NCBI RefSeq assembly: GCF_963662255.1
Contig: NC_085055.1
Location: 21,880,204 to 21,944,203, forward strand
Length of the DNA stretch: 64,000 bases
Direction: 5' to 3'
Source of the DNA: Cinclus cinclus
Lineage: Eukaryota; Chordata; Aves; Passeriformes; Cinclidae
The first letter of the stretch is position 1, and each line of letters begins with the position of its first letter. The notes beneath the pieces were generated by a model. The model did not search any database and was not told where the DNA came from. It saw only the letters and a list, made by a program, of their open reading frames with translations. Both the position numbers and the translations under genes were made by a program. Of this stretch, positions 1-10,488 are shown one piece after another.

Positions 1-916
1 CTGAGTTACCACACTGCTACTGAATCCCCTTCCGACCATGTTTAAGTGTGCGAGGAAGTCTTTATTCACTGCATCAGGGATTGAGGGCCTTGCTTTGCCC
101 TCTTAAAATCCTTCAAAATGCACGTGCATTCACACTTCTGTCACGCACAGGAATGCTAAAAATTCCCTGTACCTCTCCAAAAACCCAGAGAGGTGTCAGG
201 GTGCAGCAGGCACAGAGCAGGGCAGAGAGTCAACTTTGAATAAGCAAAGAAAGGATCCTGCAGGTAACAGACAAGGGCCAACAAAATCCAACTCCCTTTC
301 CAAAGCCACTCGCATGCCCACCCTCTGCTCTGTGTAAAGCAGAGCCATTGGGAGCTCCAGGCTCAGGAACTGAGCTGTGGGGATTCATCCTTCTCCAGCT
401 CAGGATGGCAATGAGGAACAGCCTGGGAACACCTGTGGAACACAGCGGTCACAGCTGTGCAACAGGCAGCAGGAGACACTGGAAGGGAGGAGGAAACCAT
501 CCACGAGGAAGCTGCGGCATAGAAGAATTTATTTGGCGCCATTATCCAAAGAGAAAATGCCCTCAAAGTTGAGGAAGTTTCTGAAGATGACAGCACTGAG
601 GGTTGGTGAATTGTCTCAGAGTGAGGATCGGAGCCGGAGGAAGTTTTGTAACTATCACGGGACGTTAGGGAGCACCTGAAAAGGAAGACACAGCCTTGAC
701 TCAGCCATGAGAAGAACTCCACACCGAGGAGCTGCCAGCATCCCAGCTCCTCACTCTCGCACACACCCGGACACCCTCACGCTGCCCACAAGCACGTTCC
801 ACGATCCGGCCGCAGAAGCAAGCGAAGGTTCCACCGGCACGGGGACGCTTCCTCGGGGTGGCCGAGGTCCCTCAGGTCCCGGTGGGAGCCCCGCCACGGG
901 CCGTGCCCGCGCCTAC

Positions 917-970
917 CTGTCGGCCGCAGTACGCCTTCATGAGCTTGCTCAGCGGAGCGTGCCGCTTTAT
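917..970 (-). pseudogene. SUMO3-like exon 2 remnant
   Basis: On the minus strand this reads IKRHAPLSKLMKAYCGRQ followed by GT AGGC, matching the end of SUMO2/3 exon 2 (IKRHTPLSKLMKAYCERQ) with the donor at the expected place. An in-frame TAA (plus strand 974-976) lies two codons upstream. The preceding SUMO residues survive only as a weak, frame-shifted resemblance, so this exon could not encode a normal SUMO. Confidence 0.85.
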
Positions 971-1010
971 TCTTTATTCAGCCGTGCCCCGAGATGCGGA
1001 GGGACAGCCG

Positions 1011-1048
1011 CTCCTCCCTCCCTCCGTCCCTCCGTCCTTCCGTCCCGC
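1011..1048. repeat. CCGTCCCT-type octamer microsatellite
   Basis: Short tandem CCTCCGTC-like units lie between SUMO3-like exon 1 and the exon 2 remnant. This copy has about one unit less than the equivalents at 49558 and 57045, which accounts for an 8 bp offset between spacers. Confidence 0.85.
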
Positions 1049-1065
1049 TCCTCTCCCCGCCTCAC

Positions 1066-1086
1066 CCGGGGCTTCTCCTCCGACAT
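1066..1086 (-). pseudogene. SUMO3-like exon 1
   Basis: The minus strand reads ATG then SEEKPR, followed at once by the donor GTGAGG. SUMO3 begins MSEEKPK with an intron at this point. The ATG lies in the CpG island as expected. The downstream exon is degraded, so it is annotated as a gene fragment although the exon itself is clean. Confidence 0.85.
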
Positions 1087-1181
1087 GGCGGAGGGGGAGC
1101 GGGGGGCTCGCCTTGGGGGCGTGGCCAGCGGCAGGGGGCGGGGCCGCGGGCGGGGCCGCGCGCAGGCGCGTCCCCGCTGAG

Positions 1182-1196
1182 CCGCAAGGGGGCGCT
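1182..1196 (+). promoter_or_regulatory. CTCF-like motif
   Basis: CCGCAAGGGGGCGCT agrees with the CTCF core consensus CCASYAGRKGGCRS at 12 of 14 positions. It lies at the edge of the CpG island. Motif-level evidence only. Confidence 0.45.
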
Positions 1197-1277
1197 GTGC
1201 TCCGGCGCCGGGCCGGCCTGAGGGGAGCGGCCGGGACAGCTCGGAACAGCCTCTGGATACCCCCTGGACACCCCCGG

Positions 1278-1768
1278 AATCACAGAATCACAGGGTAACC
1301 AGCTTGGAAGAGACCTCCGACATCAAGTCCAACCCATGCCCTGACACCTCAGCTAGAGCATGCCACCAAGTGCCATATCCAGTCTTTTTTTAAAACACAT
1401 CCAGGGATGGTGATTCCGCCACCTCCCCCCCAGCTAAACTATTCCAATCCTTCATTATTCTTTCCGTGAAAAAACTTCTTCCTGATATCCAGCCTATATC
1501 TCCCCTGGTGCAGCTTGAGACTGTGTGCTCTGGTTCTGTCAGTGCAGCCTGCTGAATGAGACCACCACACCTGACTAGAGCCACCTTTCAGGGAGCTGTA
1601 CAGAGTGATAAGACTCTCCCCTGAATCCCCTTTTCTCCAGGCTGAGCAGTCGTTCAGTCGTTCCTCACAGGATTTGTGTTCCAAGCCCCTCACCAGCCTT
1701 GTTGCCTCCTCTGGATGCACTCAAGCGTCTCAATGTCCTTCCTAAACTGAGGGGCCCAGAATAGCTCC
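1278..1768 (-). mobile_element. CR1 LINE fragment, 5'-truncated
   Basis: The reverse strand ends in the CR1 3' tail (AATCACAGAATCACAG on the plus strand). Read on the plus strand it carries diagnostic CR1 blocks: the GTGAAAAAACTTCTTCC block, CTTTTCTCCAGGCTGAGCAG, CCCCTCACCAGCCTTGTTGCC and CAATGTCCTTCCTAAACTGA. About 0.49 kb remains, with no intact reverse transcriptase frame. CR1 is the dominant LINE of birds and other sauropsids. Confidence 0.9.
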
Positions 1769-3639
1769 TGCACGTGGGGAAACAGGGAACAAGAAGCCTT
1801 CCATCAAAGCACAGCCTTCCCACTGTCTCCAGTCCAGCCCAGCCCAGTCCAGACTGCTGCTGGGCTGTTTGGATCCCCGTAAGGGGAGGAGAGGCAAGTT
1901 TACCTTGATCCACAATTGAGGAAAGAATTAGATCCTAAACATACCCAAAAGCAACATTAAAACACAAACGAGGTTAAATGTTTGGATTCAAAGCGATATT
2001 TCAACCTTTACTTTTTCATAAAAGAAAAAAGAAAGAAGATAGGAAAGTAGGGAAAGGCCAAGAATAATTCCGTGAAGCACAGGGAAGGGGTTACCGCCAC
2101 CATGGGTCCAGCAGTGGCTCCCAGAGTGCGATGGGTCTTTCCCTGCTGAATTCCACCCTTTGAGGGATAGACTGTGAGGGAGGTAGCTGGACCAGCACTG
2201 TGGGAGGACACCAACAGACAGCAAAGATTCCAACACTTTGTAGATTTAGCAGCTGCAGCTTCTGGGGCAGTTGCTTCTAGAGGGTTTTGGGAATGGCAAT
2301 GTCATGTCCACCTCAAAGCTACAGCATGTCCATGGGCCGATTCATGTAGACCAATTTAAAGTTCATTAACTGGTCATTGGAATCCAGCTGAAGTTCACCT
2401 GATGTATCCAAAAGTTTATTGTTTGCTTTTCTCATGTATTGAAGCTTTGCTGCTTGCTCGCCTGATGTATCTATCAACTGCAAACTCTCTTCAGGACTTC
2501 AAACAGGGTTTACTTTCTGCAATAAAGCAGGGACTAAAGCTTTCGTTAGAGGCAGAGTAAAACTTTGAATTTTCAAACTTGAATCTTCCAAAAGGCAATG
2601 AAGAAAACCATTCCTTCCTTTTCACTCGTTCACTACACGGGGCCAGGTGAGAGCAGGGTGGGAGGCTGGTGCTGACAGAGGTGCCCCTGCTGCAGGGAGA
2701 GGGCAGAAAGGGCTCTGGCCTTCTTCAGAGGAACCCCCCTAAATATGAGGTCCATCCCGGCTGAGTCCACTTCTCCCACAGGCAGTGCCCTTGAGCCGCT
2801 GGCCAAGGCTGCCTCCTCCAGCCTAGCAGTGCTGTGGGGCTAGGAGAGAGGAGGAGGTTCTGCCCCAAACCTCCATCTCAGCTTGTCTGAACTGTTGCAG
2901 TTGTTGTAGCACTTTGTGTTGGAAAATCAAGTACTGAGACTTGTCTAAAAGAGACAAGAAAAGGGGGGACTTGATACATAACTCATGGAACATCCATTTT
3001 TGAGTTCCACTGAAGTTGCTGAATAGAGCTTTAGGACTAATTAGCAAAAAAGATATAAGAATGTAAAGGTACGCACAAAGGAGGATGGAGCCAGTGGAGA
3101 AACAGATAAAAGAGGACAAGAGAAGTTTATTTTGCAAGTTACTTGACAAAAACAATAGTGCTTGCCCAAATAAAAAGTTCAAAGAGAGGGCACCTGTAAT
3201 ATTGAAGCATTCTGTGAATATGACCACCAGACACCCCTTCCAATGACCTCCAGGACCAAATGAAGACTTCCAGTAGAAAGTGAATGCATGCCAATTCGTT
3301 TTTGGAAAGTAGTGTTCGTGTATGAGGTAGGAGGTGCATTGTAATGAGTATGTATGATCAGGACTGAATAAATACCCTGCTGTGAAGCTTCACCACACCC
3401 ATCAGATTAAAGGAGATACTGTTCCATGTATCGAGCGCTGATGAAGAATGTCTGCTCTCTAATGCTTCAAACAGAATCAAAAGCTTTATTTTACAGCTAA
3501 TAACAGTATCAATATCCTACCCTCTTCCTAAATTACTACATCTATATGCTTTCCCTCCCACAGCTCCCACTTCCCCAGTCTTCTGTGCAGACTGCAGAAG
3601 AAAGCAGACGAGGCCCTTCTCAGCATCCCGGCTTTCAGT

Positions 3640-4164
3640 TCAGAGGGGCCATGGCGGCTCCACATCAAACGGGATGACGGGCGGGAGGTGCCGGTTGTCC
3701 CCTGCTGCCAACGCTTCGTGTCCCCTCGGCGGTCCCCGCACCAGCCCGTTCCTCTGCAGGTCATCCAGCTCTCTCCGGGGACGCTGGCGGGGCACAGGGC
3801 TCGGTGGCCTATCCCCATCGGCGAGTCTTCGGCGCCGGCCACCTCCAGGAGCCGCATCCTCCTGCTGCTCCTGCTGCTGCCGCTGCCGCCAGCGCACCAC
3901 GAAGGGATGGAGGCGGCGGCGGCGGCGAGGTGGGGCCACAACGACAGGGTTGTCCTGGCCCTGCAGCCGGCGGATGGCCCCGATGGGCCCTTGGCAGATC
4001 GGGCAGCTGGCAGCGGTGTCGGGGGCGGCCTGGGGCTGGATGCAGGCGTGGCAGAACACGTGTCCGCAGGGCTCCACGGCAGCGGGGCTCTGCAGGAAAT
4101 CCACGCAGATGTAGCAGACCCTGACGGGTCGTGCCGCTGATGGCTCCTGCCTGAGCTCTGCCAT
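3640..4164 (-). CDS. RING-finger protein, copy 1 (probable E3 ubiquitin ligase)
   Basis: A single-exon frame of 174 codons encodes a small RING protein. The C3HC4 ligands are C17, C20, C33, H35, C38, C41, C54 and C57, with typical spacing and the common CGHVFCHAC centre. After the RING come five arginines (80-84), a Gln/Glu-rich segment (93-102), a second arginine cluster (110-113, a possible nuclear signal), a Pro/Arg-rich stretch and a Pro-rich tail ending PPWPL. There is no transmembrane segment or signal peptide. The ATG has G at -3 and +4, and an in-frame TGA 27 nt upstream fixes the start. AATAAA on the minus strand (3485-3490) follows the stop by about 150 nt. RING proteins usually recruit an E2 and transfer ubiquitin; the substrate here is unknown. 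This copy has Tyr18 and Pro161. I do not recognise an orthologue. The lack of introns would fit a retrogene. Confidence 0.82.
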   Translation of the reverse strand: MAELRQEPSAARPVRVCYICVDFLQSPAAVEPCGHVFCHACIQPQAAPDTAASCPICQGPIGAIRRLQGQDNPVVVAPPRRRRRLHPFVVRWRQRQQQEQQEDAAPGGGRRRRLADGDRPPSPVPRQRPRRELDDLQRNGLVRGPPRGHEALAAGDNRHLPPVIPFDVEPPWPL

Positions 4165-4230
4165 TGCTGCTCCTGGGCTTGAGTCCCCTCAGCTGCCGCA
4201 AGGATTCGAAGGCTCGGCTTCCACTTGCGG

Positions 4231-4503
4231 CACTCGGAGGTTCCTCAACCTCTCCAGGGACTCAGAGGCTCCTCAGTCACTGGCAGCACTCGGAAGCTCC
4301 TCTGTCACTGTCAGGACTCGGAGGTTCCTCCTCGGTCACTGGCAGCACTTAGAGCTTCCTCACTCACTGTCAGGACTCGGAGGCTCCTCAGACGCTGGCA
4401 GCACACAGGCTCTCCAGACACTGGCAGCACTCAGGCTCCTCAGATGCTGGCAGCACTCAGAGGCTCCTCACACAGTGGCAGCACTCGGAGGCTCCTCAGC
4501 TGC
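4231..4503. repeat. Minisatellite in presumed RING 5' UTR, copy 1
   Basis: About ten degenerate units of roughly 27-30 bp, of the form CACTGGCAGCACTCGGAGG followed by CTCCTCAG, lie between the TATA box and the RING ATG. If transcription starts below the TATA box, most of the leader is this repeat. Confidence 0.85.
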
Positions 4504-4547
4504 TAGTGGGTCACAGTGTGAGTGTTGGGGCACTGCCCAACGCTGCT

Positions 4548-4690
4548 GTTTATAGTTACGCGAGTGGTGTCACAGTGATCGTGAGTGCTGACATCACAGG
4601 GCTCTGTGTGGCACCCAGGACCGCCCCTGGTGTCACAGTGATCGTGAGTGGTGACATCACAGGGCTCTGTGTGGCACCCAGGACCGCCCC
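4548..4690 (-). promoter_or_regulatory. RING gene promoter with duplicated 63 bp element, copy 1
   Basis: On the minus strand, two exact-period 63 bp units (4565-4627 and 4628-4690) each carry a GC box (GGGGCGG) and a CRE-like GTGATGTCA. They are followed by TATAAAC (4548-4554). The TATA box lies about 385 nt upstream of the ATG. This copy has GCTGACATCAC instead of GGTGACATCAC in the TATA-proximal unit. The start site is inferred, not seen. Confidence 0.6.
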
Positions 4691-5492
4691 CATGCACAGA
4701 GGCAGATGCTGTGGCACAAAGCCCACCTGGCAGTGGGCTGCACACCTCAGTGTTTGCCCAGCATCCTTCCAGGCAGTCCCTGCTGGAGTGGGACTGTGCC
4801 AGTCACACATGCTCACACCTGCTCTGCAGAGCTGCTTTCCATGATGTGTCCTGGTGCCTGGGGCTGCATCTCCCCCGGGGGAGGACTCTGCTTGGCCCTT
4901 GGTTGAATTTCAGGACGTTCCATCAGCTCAATTCTCCAGCTTGGTGAGGTCCTTGTGGGTGCAGAATCACCCTCTGGTGTCTCAGCAGCTCCTCCCACTG
5001 TAGGAGATTCCGCAGACGTGCTGAAGGTGCCCTGGGCCCCATTATTCAGGCCACCAGCAAGAAGGAAAAGGACCAGTCCCAGTACTGATGGCTGAGCTAC
5101 ACTGATGATGATCAGCCTCTATCTCAGCTTCATGCTGAGATCAACACCCTCTACTTAAAAGCCAGGATCAACACTTACAATCACTTCCTCACAGGGCAGA
5201 GCTTATTTGCAACGTTCCGCCTTTCCCCAGCCCTCTGCTTTCTCCAAACTCATGAGAAAGGTCTGGCTGATCATTTATCAGTCCCACTAAGCATTTTCCC
5301 CCTTCAAATACAGCAGCTTTGGAATACAACATAGAGTCTGTTGAATTCTTTGCCTCTTCCACCACTTTTCTTGAAGATACCATCGTAGCACTTACACACC
5401 ACAGCTGCCTCTTGGAATCATTTGCTGCCCCCTGCAAACAAGCAGGTCCTTTGGCACAGACTCTCCAGCACCAGGCACCTCCGGGGCCCTGC

Positions 5493-5494
<2 letters not shown>

Positions 5495-5539
<45 letters not shown>
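5495..5539. repeat. CTG/CAG microsatellite, copy 1: 15 units
   Basis: Fifteen CTG units on the plus strand are preceded by an interruption, CTG CGG. The CGG is unique to this copy. A minus-strand open frame reads the tract as polyglutamine, but it starts at GTG and shows no known domain. Confidence 0.95.
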
Positions 5540-5542
<3 letters not shown>

Positions 5543-8500
5543 CCGTAGCCCTGCTGTGAATGGAATGGAAGAGGCTGTGATGACAGCCGGCCACCCCAGC
5601 ACAGTTACCCACCTGCACTTGGGAAGACTGTGGTCACAGCTCAGTCTGTCCCTGCGATTTCACCTCTCACAGTGAAATCCCACCTGTTTGTCCCACCTTC
5701 CCTATCACCTGCTTGGCATTGGCCCAGTGCCAGCTTTTTGTGGCCTTTATGTGCCTTTATGTGCTGCTGAACTCCCCTGTGGCTCAAAGCCAAGCTCCCC
5801 GTTACATCTTCTTAACCCCTTCTTTCCAACTTCCCTTGCGCATCCTCCTTCTACCCACGGAAAATGGTGGGCCACTCTTCCACTCCTCAGCTCTGCTGTC
5901 CCCATCACTACCTGCTTCCCCAACCCAGTCAGGACACCTTTCCATTGTGCCAGCCTTGCAAAGGAACAGTTAATCCTCATTAAATCTTTTACTGGCTGCT
6001 GGGCTCCACTCTCACTTACACTGCAGATGCTTCTTCCCAGACCTGAGCAGGCACCTTGCCCACCCAACGACACAGCTTCACCTCCCCACCGTGGCCCAGC
6101 CAAGCCAAAGGCTTCCCCAGCTTTGCAGATCAGCAGCCACTTGATCCCCTTGCACAGCAACCTTCACAGCAGCAGTTAGAACCTTCAGGAGTAGCTCCAA
6201 CCACAGCTTATGGGAGGAAGCCCCTGGCATGAGGATGCTGGAGCCCAGGACGAGCTCAGGATGACAGCACAGGACACAGGGCCTCTCTCCAGGGACACTG
6301 GGTGCTGCCCTGGCAGCATGGCACGGCCTCTGCTTGTCCCCAGGGCATGGCTACATTCCATTCGGGCAGGGCTTGGCTCCCAGCAGGTCTCTCGGCTGCC
6401 CTTGCTCAGCAGAGGAGGACAGAGCCAGTCACAAGCGGGGTCTCGGGAAGGGGAAGGTGCTTGCAGGGTTCCCCCATCACTGATGGGTTTGGAGGCACCA
6501 GCCCTTCATGCTGAGAGCAGGGCCAGTGGGAGTGCTCGGGGAACCCAACATGAATTGACTGGTGCCAGTACCAGGGAAGGAGGGGGACTGGAGCCTCGTG
6601 CAGCCCAGCAAGGGCAAGGCAGCCCAAAAGGCTGTAGCACCAGCTGTCCCTGGATGTTGCTGGCTCTCAAACAAAGCCCCCACAACTTTCCCTCGACCTT
6701 TGGTTGGCGGCCTTCGGGCCAGCACACACAGGAAAATTCCAGGGCACAACCAGGACCCTTATCATCACTTCCCCTTCTCTTTCCTGGGTGCCACAGTCTA
6801 GTTTCCATGCACAAGGAGATTCAAGGCAAACGGGGATCTCTTTGAATCCTCCTCTCCCGCCTATGCACACCTGAACACTCCTCTGTCAGCGCCACCCTGG
6901 GCTCCTGGGCAGCACTGGAACACCGCCCCTGCCCAGTCCAGGACCGTCAAGCTGTCTCGCACAGAAGGTGGGACAGCAGTTATCAGAGAGCTTGACACAG
7001 TCCATCCCTTTGTTCCTCCCACCCGAGACCTGCTCGGGCAGTAGCCAAAGACAAGCTGCAGTAAGTCACGTGCAAGTCCTGTCCTTGGAACAGGCTGGCA
7101 GCAGCCAGGGCCTGGCAGCCAGCACAGCCCGGGCAGCAGCAGCAAGGGCTCCCGGCTGCTTTAGTCCCTCCAGTTCAGCTGGAGCAGCTTGTGCTGAGCT
7201 CCAGAGCCCTGCATGCAGAGGGAGCACTTGAGCCAAGCCCAGGCAGCCCCAGGAGTCCCCCCAGCTGGCAGGAGGCCACAAGCAGCTTTCCTCAGCCCAG
7301 CCTCTCGCAGTCCCCGCAGTCCCCTCATCGTCCTTCCCACCCCAACTCCCTCACACAGCTCCAGCTGCAGCCTGAACCTCCAGGCCACCCCACGAACACA
7401 AGGCCTCTCTCCTAGAGATGGCAGGGGACAAAAGGCCACTGCCTCATCACTGTCATTGTAAGAAACTTCTTCTTTTTATCTGTTCTAAATAGATCCTCTT
7501 TTAGGTACTCCGCGCTGACATGACTCCACCACTGAAATTGTTTCCAAAGCCTGCAGCAGCATCAGTGCTTCTGGAACCCTTTGGGGGTTTCAGGACGAGC
7601 CTGGCGTTCAGCTCCCCCCTCCCCACACAGAGCAATCTATGGCAGAGCACGACGCACTCCTTCAGCTGATGACAGAGCCTAAGTCACACGCACCAGAAAT
7701 GCAGACTCACGTTAAGAGCTAATCTTCCACGGGACTCATCTCCTCCATAGCAAGTTTTGCAAGCTAAGGAAAGTGCTCTTTTACAATGAAACCTTTTGTG
7801 AAGCTGATCACATCAAAACTAGTATTTCAAGGTCTGACACAAGTTTCAGAAAAGCATACCACAGGGCTCACAAACAGGAGATTCTTCCTCCACAAGCATA
7901 AGAGCAGTTTGAACTCTTGTGGGCAGACAAGAGAGCCCTGCCTCGAGCACAGCACAGGACAGGCAACGACAATTCAGCTCAAGGCTCCTCAGCAAGGGGG
8001 TGGGTGAGCATAACCAAGCCCCAGCTTCCTTCCTCCCTGCTCCAGCCCCCAGAAGCTCACTCCTGTCTGAGCATGAACATACACTAAGCTTGGTCGAAAA
8101 CAAGGCACTAATCTCCCCAGAAATCCTTCAGAAAACCCAGCAGCAAGGAGAGGCAGCCAAGAGCCAGCTGTCCTCCAGACCAAGCTCCTAGAAGAGACCT
8201 GCACATGCAGGGGTAGTTCTAGAGAACGTTGATTTCTCAGGTGCATAAGAGCTGAGCAGCACTCCAGTACACTCAGCACTAGAAGCACCAAGAGGTTCCC
8301 AAAGAAGTCACCACACCTCTGGTTCCAGGAGCCCACCTGGGCCAGCAGCCGTGTGAAGAGCCAGAAGCAGTGCACGGAGCCACGTGCCAGCTGCAGAGGA
8401 CAGATCTCCTGGGATTCAGACACCAGCAAGGCCCACAGAGAACCTTCCACTCCCCGGCGCTAGCCACGTCTGGAGCCTCCATCACACCAAAGCATACGGG

Positions 8501-8712
8501 ATGTATTTTGGAGTAGCTAAATCTTCACAGGTCCTGCTTGCCAGAAGGCTGGCAACTGCTCCCACTCCGCTTCCCCGCCCACACTTCAGGAAGTTTGCAG
8601 AACCTTGACTGACTTCAGCCTGTCATTGCTACACTGGCAGAGAGATGGGGAGGCAGGGGAAGCTCCCACCAGCAGCAAGCTCTCACAGTCATTACCCCAG
8701 GCTGGCACTTAC

Positions 8713-8821
8713 CCCAGCAGACTCCCCAGCGTGCAGAGCGGAGCTCACACAGCTCGGCCGGGGGAAGGATTCTTCGCACGGGGCATTCCATGCACCTCCT
8801 GCTGCCGGCACACCACAGGCA
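8713..8821 (-). pseudogene. PTTG1IP-like exon 3, copy 1
   Basis: The 109 bp exon is bounded by a TTCTAG acceptor and a GTAAGT donor. It encodes 36 codons plus one base: it opens CLWCAGSRRC and ends ILPPAELCELRSARWGVCW. PTTG1IP has CLWC, then a short variable stretch, then VLPPASLCKLSSARWGVCW at the same place, including the phase 1 exit. This is the end of the cysteine-rich PSI-like domain just before the transmembrane segment. The exon is intact, but the other exons are missing from this unit. Confidence 0.88.
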
Positions 8822-9061
8822 CTAGAACACAGCAACCAGGCAGCACAGTGTTACTGGGGCACTGCCAGTGACCCGCACTTTGCTTTGGCAGCCACAGCAC
8901 AGAGCCACTGCTGCTGGCTCACGACAACCAGATACCACCCAGCAGCAACTGGGTGCTCAGGAGGAACAGCTAGGTCAGCACAGATCACACCAGCAGAGGC
9001 AGGCAAGGGGAGTGCAGGGTTCTAGAGCAAGTAAAGATGCTGAGAATCCTTCTCCTGGTTT

Positions 9062-9162
9062 AGAATCATAGACTATCCTGAGCTGGAAGGGACTCACAAG
9101 GATTATTGCGCCAACTGCTGGCCCTGCCCAGGACAGCCTTAAGAATGCCACCATGGCTTGCA
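9062..9162 (-). mobile_element. Short CR1 fragment at A/core junction, copy 1
   Basis: AGAATCATAGACTATCCTGA and then GCTGGAAGGGACTCACAAGGA are a CR1 3' end in reverse orientation. The fragment runs into the 28 bp sequence (9137-9164) that is also found at the left edge of spacer B. Confidence 0.75.
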
Positions 9163-10488
9163 CAAAGCAACAGCATGTCCATGGGCCGATTCATGTAGGC
9201 CCATTTAAAGTTCATTAACTGGTCATTGGAATCCAGCTGAAGTTCACCTGATGTATCCAAAAGTTTATTGTTTGCTTTTCTCATGTATTGAAGCTTTGCT
9301 GCTTGCTCGCCTGATGTATCTATCAACTGCAAACCCTCTTCAGGACTTCAAACAGGGTTTACTTTCTGCAATAAAGCAGGGACTAAAGCTTTCGTTAGAG
9401 GCAGAGTAAAACTTTGAATTTTCAAACTTGAATCTTCCAAAAGGCAATGAAGAAAACCATTCCTTTCTTTTTACTCGTTCACTACACGGGGCCAGGTGAG
9501 AGCAGGGTGGGAGGCTGGTGCTGACAGAGGTGCCCCTGCTGCAGGGAGAGGGCAGAAAGGGCTCTGGCCTTCTTCAGAGGAACCCCCCTAAATATGAGGT
9601 CCATCCCGGCTGAGTCCACTTCTCCCACAGGCAGTGCCCTTGAGCCGCTGGCCAAGGCTGCCTCCTCCAGCCTAGCAGTGCTGTGGGGCTAGGAGAGAGG
9701 AGGAGGTTCTGCCCCAAACCTCCATCTCAGCTTGTCTTAACTGTTGCAGTTGTTGTAGCACTTTGTGTTGGAAAATCAAGTACTGAGACTTGTCTAAAAG
9801 AGACAAGAAAAGGGGGGACTTGATACATAACTCATGGAATATCCATTTTTGAGTTCCACTGAAGTTGCTGAATAGAGCTTTAGGACTAATTAGCAAAAAA
9901 GACAAAAGAATGTAAAGGTACGCACAAAGGAGGATGGAGCCAGTGGAGAAACAGATAAAGAGGACAACAGAAGTTTTTTTTTGCAAGTTACTTGACAAAA
10001 ACAATAGTGCTTGCCCAAATAAAAAGTTCAAAGAGAGGGCACCTGTAATATTGAAGCATTCTGTGAATATGACCACCAGACACCCCTTCCAATGACCTCC
10101 AGGACCAAATGAAGACTTCCAGTAGAAGGTGAATGCATGCCAATTCGTTTTTGGAAAGTAGTGTTCATGTATGAGGTAGGAGGTGCATTGTAATGAGTAT
10201 GTATGATCAGGACTGAATAAATACCCTGCTGTGAAGCTTCACCACACACATCAGATTAAAGGAGATACTGTTCCATGTATCGAGCGGTGATGAAGAATGT
10301 CTGCTCTCTAATGCTACAAACAGAATCAAAAACTTTATTTTACAGCTAAGAACAGTATCAATATCCTACCCTCTTCCTAAAGTACTACATCTATATGCTT
10401 TCCCTCCCACAGCTCCCACTTCCCCAGTCTTCTGTGCAGACTGCAGAAGAAAGCAGACGAGGCCCTTCTCAGCATCCCGGCTTTCAGT

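Larger units (their letters stand above)
840..1225 (-). promoter_or_regulatory. CpG-island promoter of the SUMO3-like fragment
   Basis: A strongly GC- and CpG-rich block surrounds the MSEEKPR first exon. It contains a GC box (GGGGCGGGGCC at 1135-1145), a second GGGCGGGGCC, and GGGGCGTGGCC, all upstream of the minus-strand ATG. There is no TATA box, which fits a housekeeping promoter. Such islands are often bidirectional. Whether it is active in this truncated context is unknown. Confidence 0.7.
1..2320. repeat. Spacer B, 3' part (truncated by window start)
   Basis: Matches 48548-50875. It holds a SUMO3-like exon 2 remnant, exon 1 with its CpG island, a CTCF-like motif and a minus-strand CR1 fragment. 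Nothing is recognised in 1-840 or in 1770-2320. A purine-rich A/G stretch lies near 2020-2060. Confidence 0.95.
2321..5757. repeat. Core copy 1
   Basis: Shared by both unit types. From left to right it holds about 1.1 kb with no recognised gene, the RING gene with poly(A) signal, the minisatellite, the promoter block, about 0.8 kb of unrecognised sequence and the CTG repeat. It is flanked by B on the left and A on the right. Like cores 7-9, it has TTTATTTT near 3128 where cores 2-6 have a pure T run. Confidence 0.95.
5758..9169. repeat. Spacer A, copy 1
   Basis: It contains PTTG1IP-like exon 3 near its right end and a short CR1 fragment at the junction with core 2. The left 2.95 kb (5758-8712) would be PTTG1IP intron 3 or downstream sequence. 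I find no match there to PTTG1IP transmembrane or C-terminal exons and no other recognisable gene. Confidence 0.9.

Noticed and set aside
2823..3227. Hydrophobic minus-strand frame downstream of the RING gene
   Set aside because: It starts at GTG, is broken in cores 3 and 4 by homopolymer changes, and its hydrophobicity reflects A/T-rich sequence.
3674..4140. Plus-strand frames of 106-293 codons overlapping the RING gene
   Set aside because: They are antisense shadows of a GC-rich coding region with low-complexity Arg, Ala, Pro and Cys runs. The opposite strand has the RING motif, start context and poly(A) signal.
3640..4164. RING protein as a SUMO-targeted ubiquitin ligase because SUMO3 fragments lie nearby
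   Set aside because: The only SUMO-interaction-like stretch is PVVVAP (73-78), which lacks acidic flanks and is followed by arginines. The SUMO fragments are neighbours by duplication, not evidence of function.
3809..4201. A possible upstream overlapping frame starting before the RING ATG
   Set aside because: Its first codon is TTG, not ATG, and the product is low complexity.
5189..5602. Minus-strand open frame of 125-138 codons containing polyglutamine, present in every core
   Set aside because: It begins at GTG, has no known domain, and its length differences only follow the microsatellite, which is always a multiple of three. It remains untested rather than disproved.
7989..8450. 153-codon minus-strand frame in spacer A
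   Set aside because: It starts at GTG, is shortened or frameshifted in several copies, and has no recognisable homology. It probably lies in PTTG1IP intron 3.
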